A DNA stretch of 64,000 bases from Parus major (taxonomy: Eukaryota > Chordata > Aves > Passeriformes > Paridae), in NCBI RefSeq assembly GCF_001522545.3, contig NC_031770.1:5082281-5146280 (forward strand), read 5' to 3'. The position numbers and the translations under genes were made by a program. Each line of letters starts with the position of its first letter. The first letter of the stretch is position 1. Below the pieces are notes generated by a model. That model saw only the letters and a list, made by a program, of their open reading frames with translations, made no database searches and was not told the origin of the DNA. Of this stretch, positions 63,076-64,000 are shown piece after piece.

Positions 63076-64000
63076 GTGAGGCAGAACTCAGGGCTCAGTT
63101 ACCTGCCAGAGGTAACCAGCACCTCCCTTACCCCTGCTGGGACAGGGAAGGGGGACCCAGGTGGTGGGGAGAGGGCTGGGAGAACACCCAGGAGCAGCCT
63201 CCTGCAGCACTCTGACACCTCAAGGACACTGCCTTTCTGCCTCAGTGTGGCCCTGAGGAGTCCAGCCCAGGGCACAGCAGTACATTCAAACCAGTAGCAA
63301 ACACAAGACCAGCTGGCTCAGTCTGCAACACTGAGGAAGAGCATTAACTGCTCTCCAGAAACTCACTGGATTTTAGGATGTACAATAGTTGCTCTTAAAG
63401 GGGAAAACCCCAAAATATCCTGTATCTTGTTCATTGCTGGACCATCTGCCCCCAGTTCCTGTACTCTCACTGCTGCAGGCTCTGAAGGCCCTTGAATTCC
63501 ATTTACTCCAGCACATGGCTGGAAGAGCAATTGAAATGGTGTTCCCCAACATCCCTGCTTGAAAGGGAACACCCAGGGCACCCTATGATTCCAGGCTTTA
63601 GGACAGGAGAGAAAACAGAAAAAAAAAAATTAAAAACAGAAAATAAAAGGCCAGACTGTTCATGAGATGACCTGTCAGTGTCCCCACTGGGCAGTCTAAT
63701 CTTTTCTTGCTAAAGGGGAGAGAGTCCCTGGCTCCCCATCTAACACTGCTGCAGGTTTCTGGTTCTCAGTAGCATCTTTAACCTTTCTGAGTGCTGGATC
63801 AGGGCCCACAGAGCAGGATCTGGATGCTGCATGGAACACAGAGGGGGATACAGCCTGTTTGCCCCTGCCCTGTGTCACCAGTGGGCGCTGCAGCAGCTGG
63901 GCTGAGGCAGCACATGCAGCCAAACAGCAGCAGGAATGAACTCAGGGAAATGAGCAAACAGCACTGAAGAGTTGAAACTCTCTTGCTGTCTTTCAGCCAG
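63076..64000. other. Non-coding stretch ending at a possible acceptor
   Basis: No gene called. The last bases carry a good plus-strand acceptor (ctcttgctgtctttcag, AG at 63995-63996), with only four bases beyond it before the window ends. An exon could begin at 63997, but its reading frame and identity cannot be judged. Confidence 0.3.

Overview
The window looks like a stretch of bird nuclear genome. The main evidence is a set of CR1 LINE fragments. Their 3' ends carry the avian CR1 signature: the word 'gatcttaaaggtctcttcc', and ATTCTATG-type octamers at 17545-17569. Some also encode recognisable reverse-transcriptase peptide. Almost all of the 64 kb is intronic or intergenic DNA. There is no operon-like structure, and no rRNA, tRNA, CRISPR array or intact viral gene that I can recognise. 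Most open frames here are chance; several of the long ones simply cross simple repeats or CpG islands.

Layout. 0-24 kb: non-coding DNA with three CR1 pieces (about 0.6-1.35, 11.2 and 17.2-17.6 kb), a few weak exon-like segments and possible conserved non-coding blocks. 24.6-25.8 kb: a 31-A run, then a strong CpG island. On the minus strand the island carries ETS/YY1-like elements, a six-codon upstream ORF and a consensus splice donor, so it is probably the first exon of a minus-strand gene running left. A C-rich, G-poor degenerate repeat borders the island. 25.8-37 kb: AT-rich non-coding DNA with one good plus-strand exon candidate at 33.9 kb. 37-39 kb: a second GC/CpG-rich patch holding a 43-bp minisatellite (with one N), an X-box-like site and a splice donor. 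It is followed by four perfect 22-bp repeats that abut a 17-bp perfect hairpin. 39-51 kb: non-coding DNA with decayed CR1 fragments and a 38-bp tandem repeat.

51.7-52.2 kb is the clearest gene. A TATA-like box is followed by a 131-codon first coding exon of a membrane-anchored short-chain dehydrogenase/reductase that by eye resembles the HSD17B2/HSD11B2/BDH1/RDH group, ending at a consensus donor. Its cofactor-binding glycine loop is degenerate. I could not find its next exon in the remaining 11.8 kb, so the first intron may run past the window end. A minus-strand exon candidate of 53 codons' length lies 2.7 kb downstream at 54.9-55.06 kb, and another plus-strand candidate at 63.0 kb.

The genes cannot be assembled into a pathway from this window. 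Apart from the SDR exon, the exon calls rest on splice-site quality and open frame only and are given low confidence. No novel multi-gene system was seen. The most unusual items are the SDR exon lacking the canonical TGxxxGxG motif and the repeat-plus-hairpin structure at 38.85-38.98 kb.
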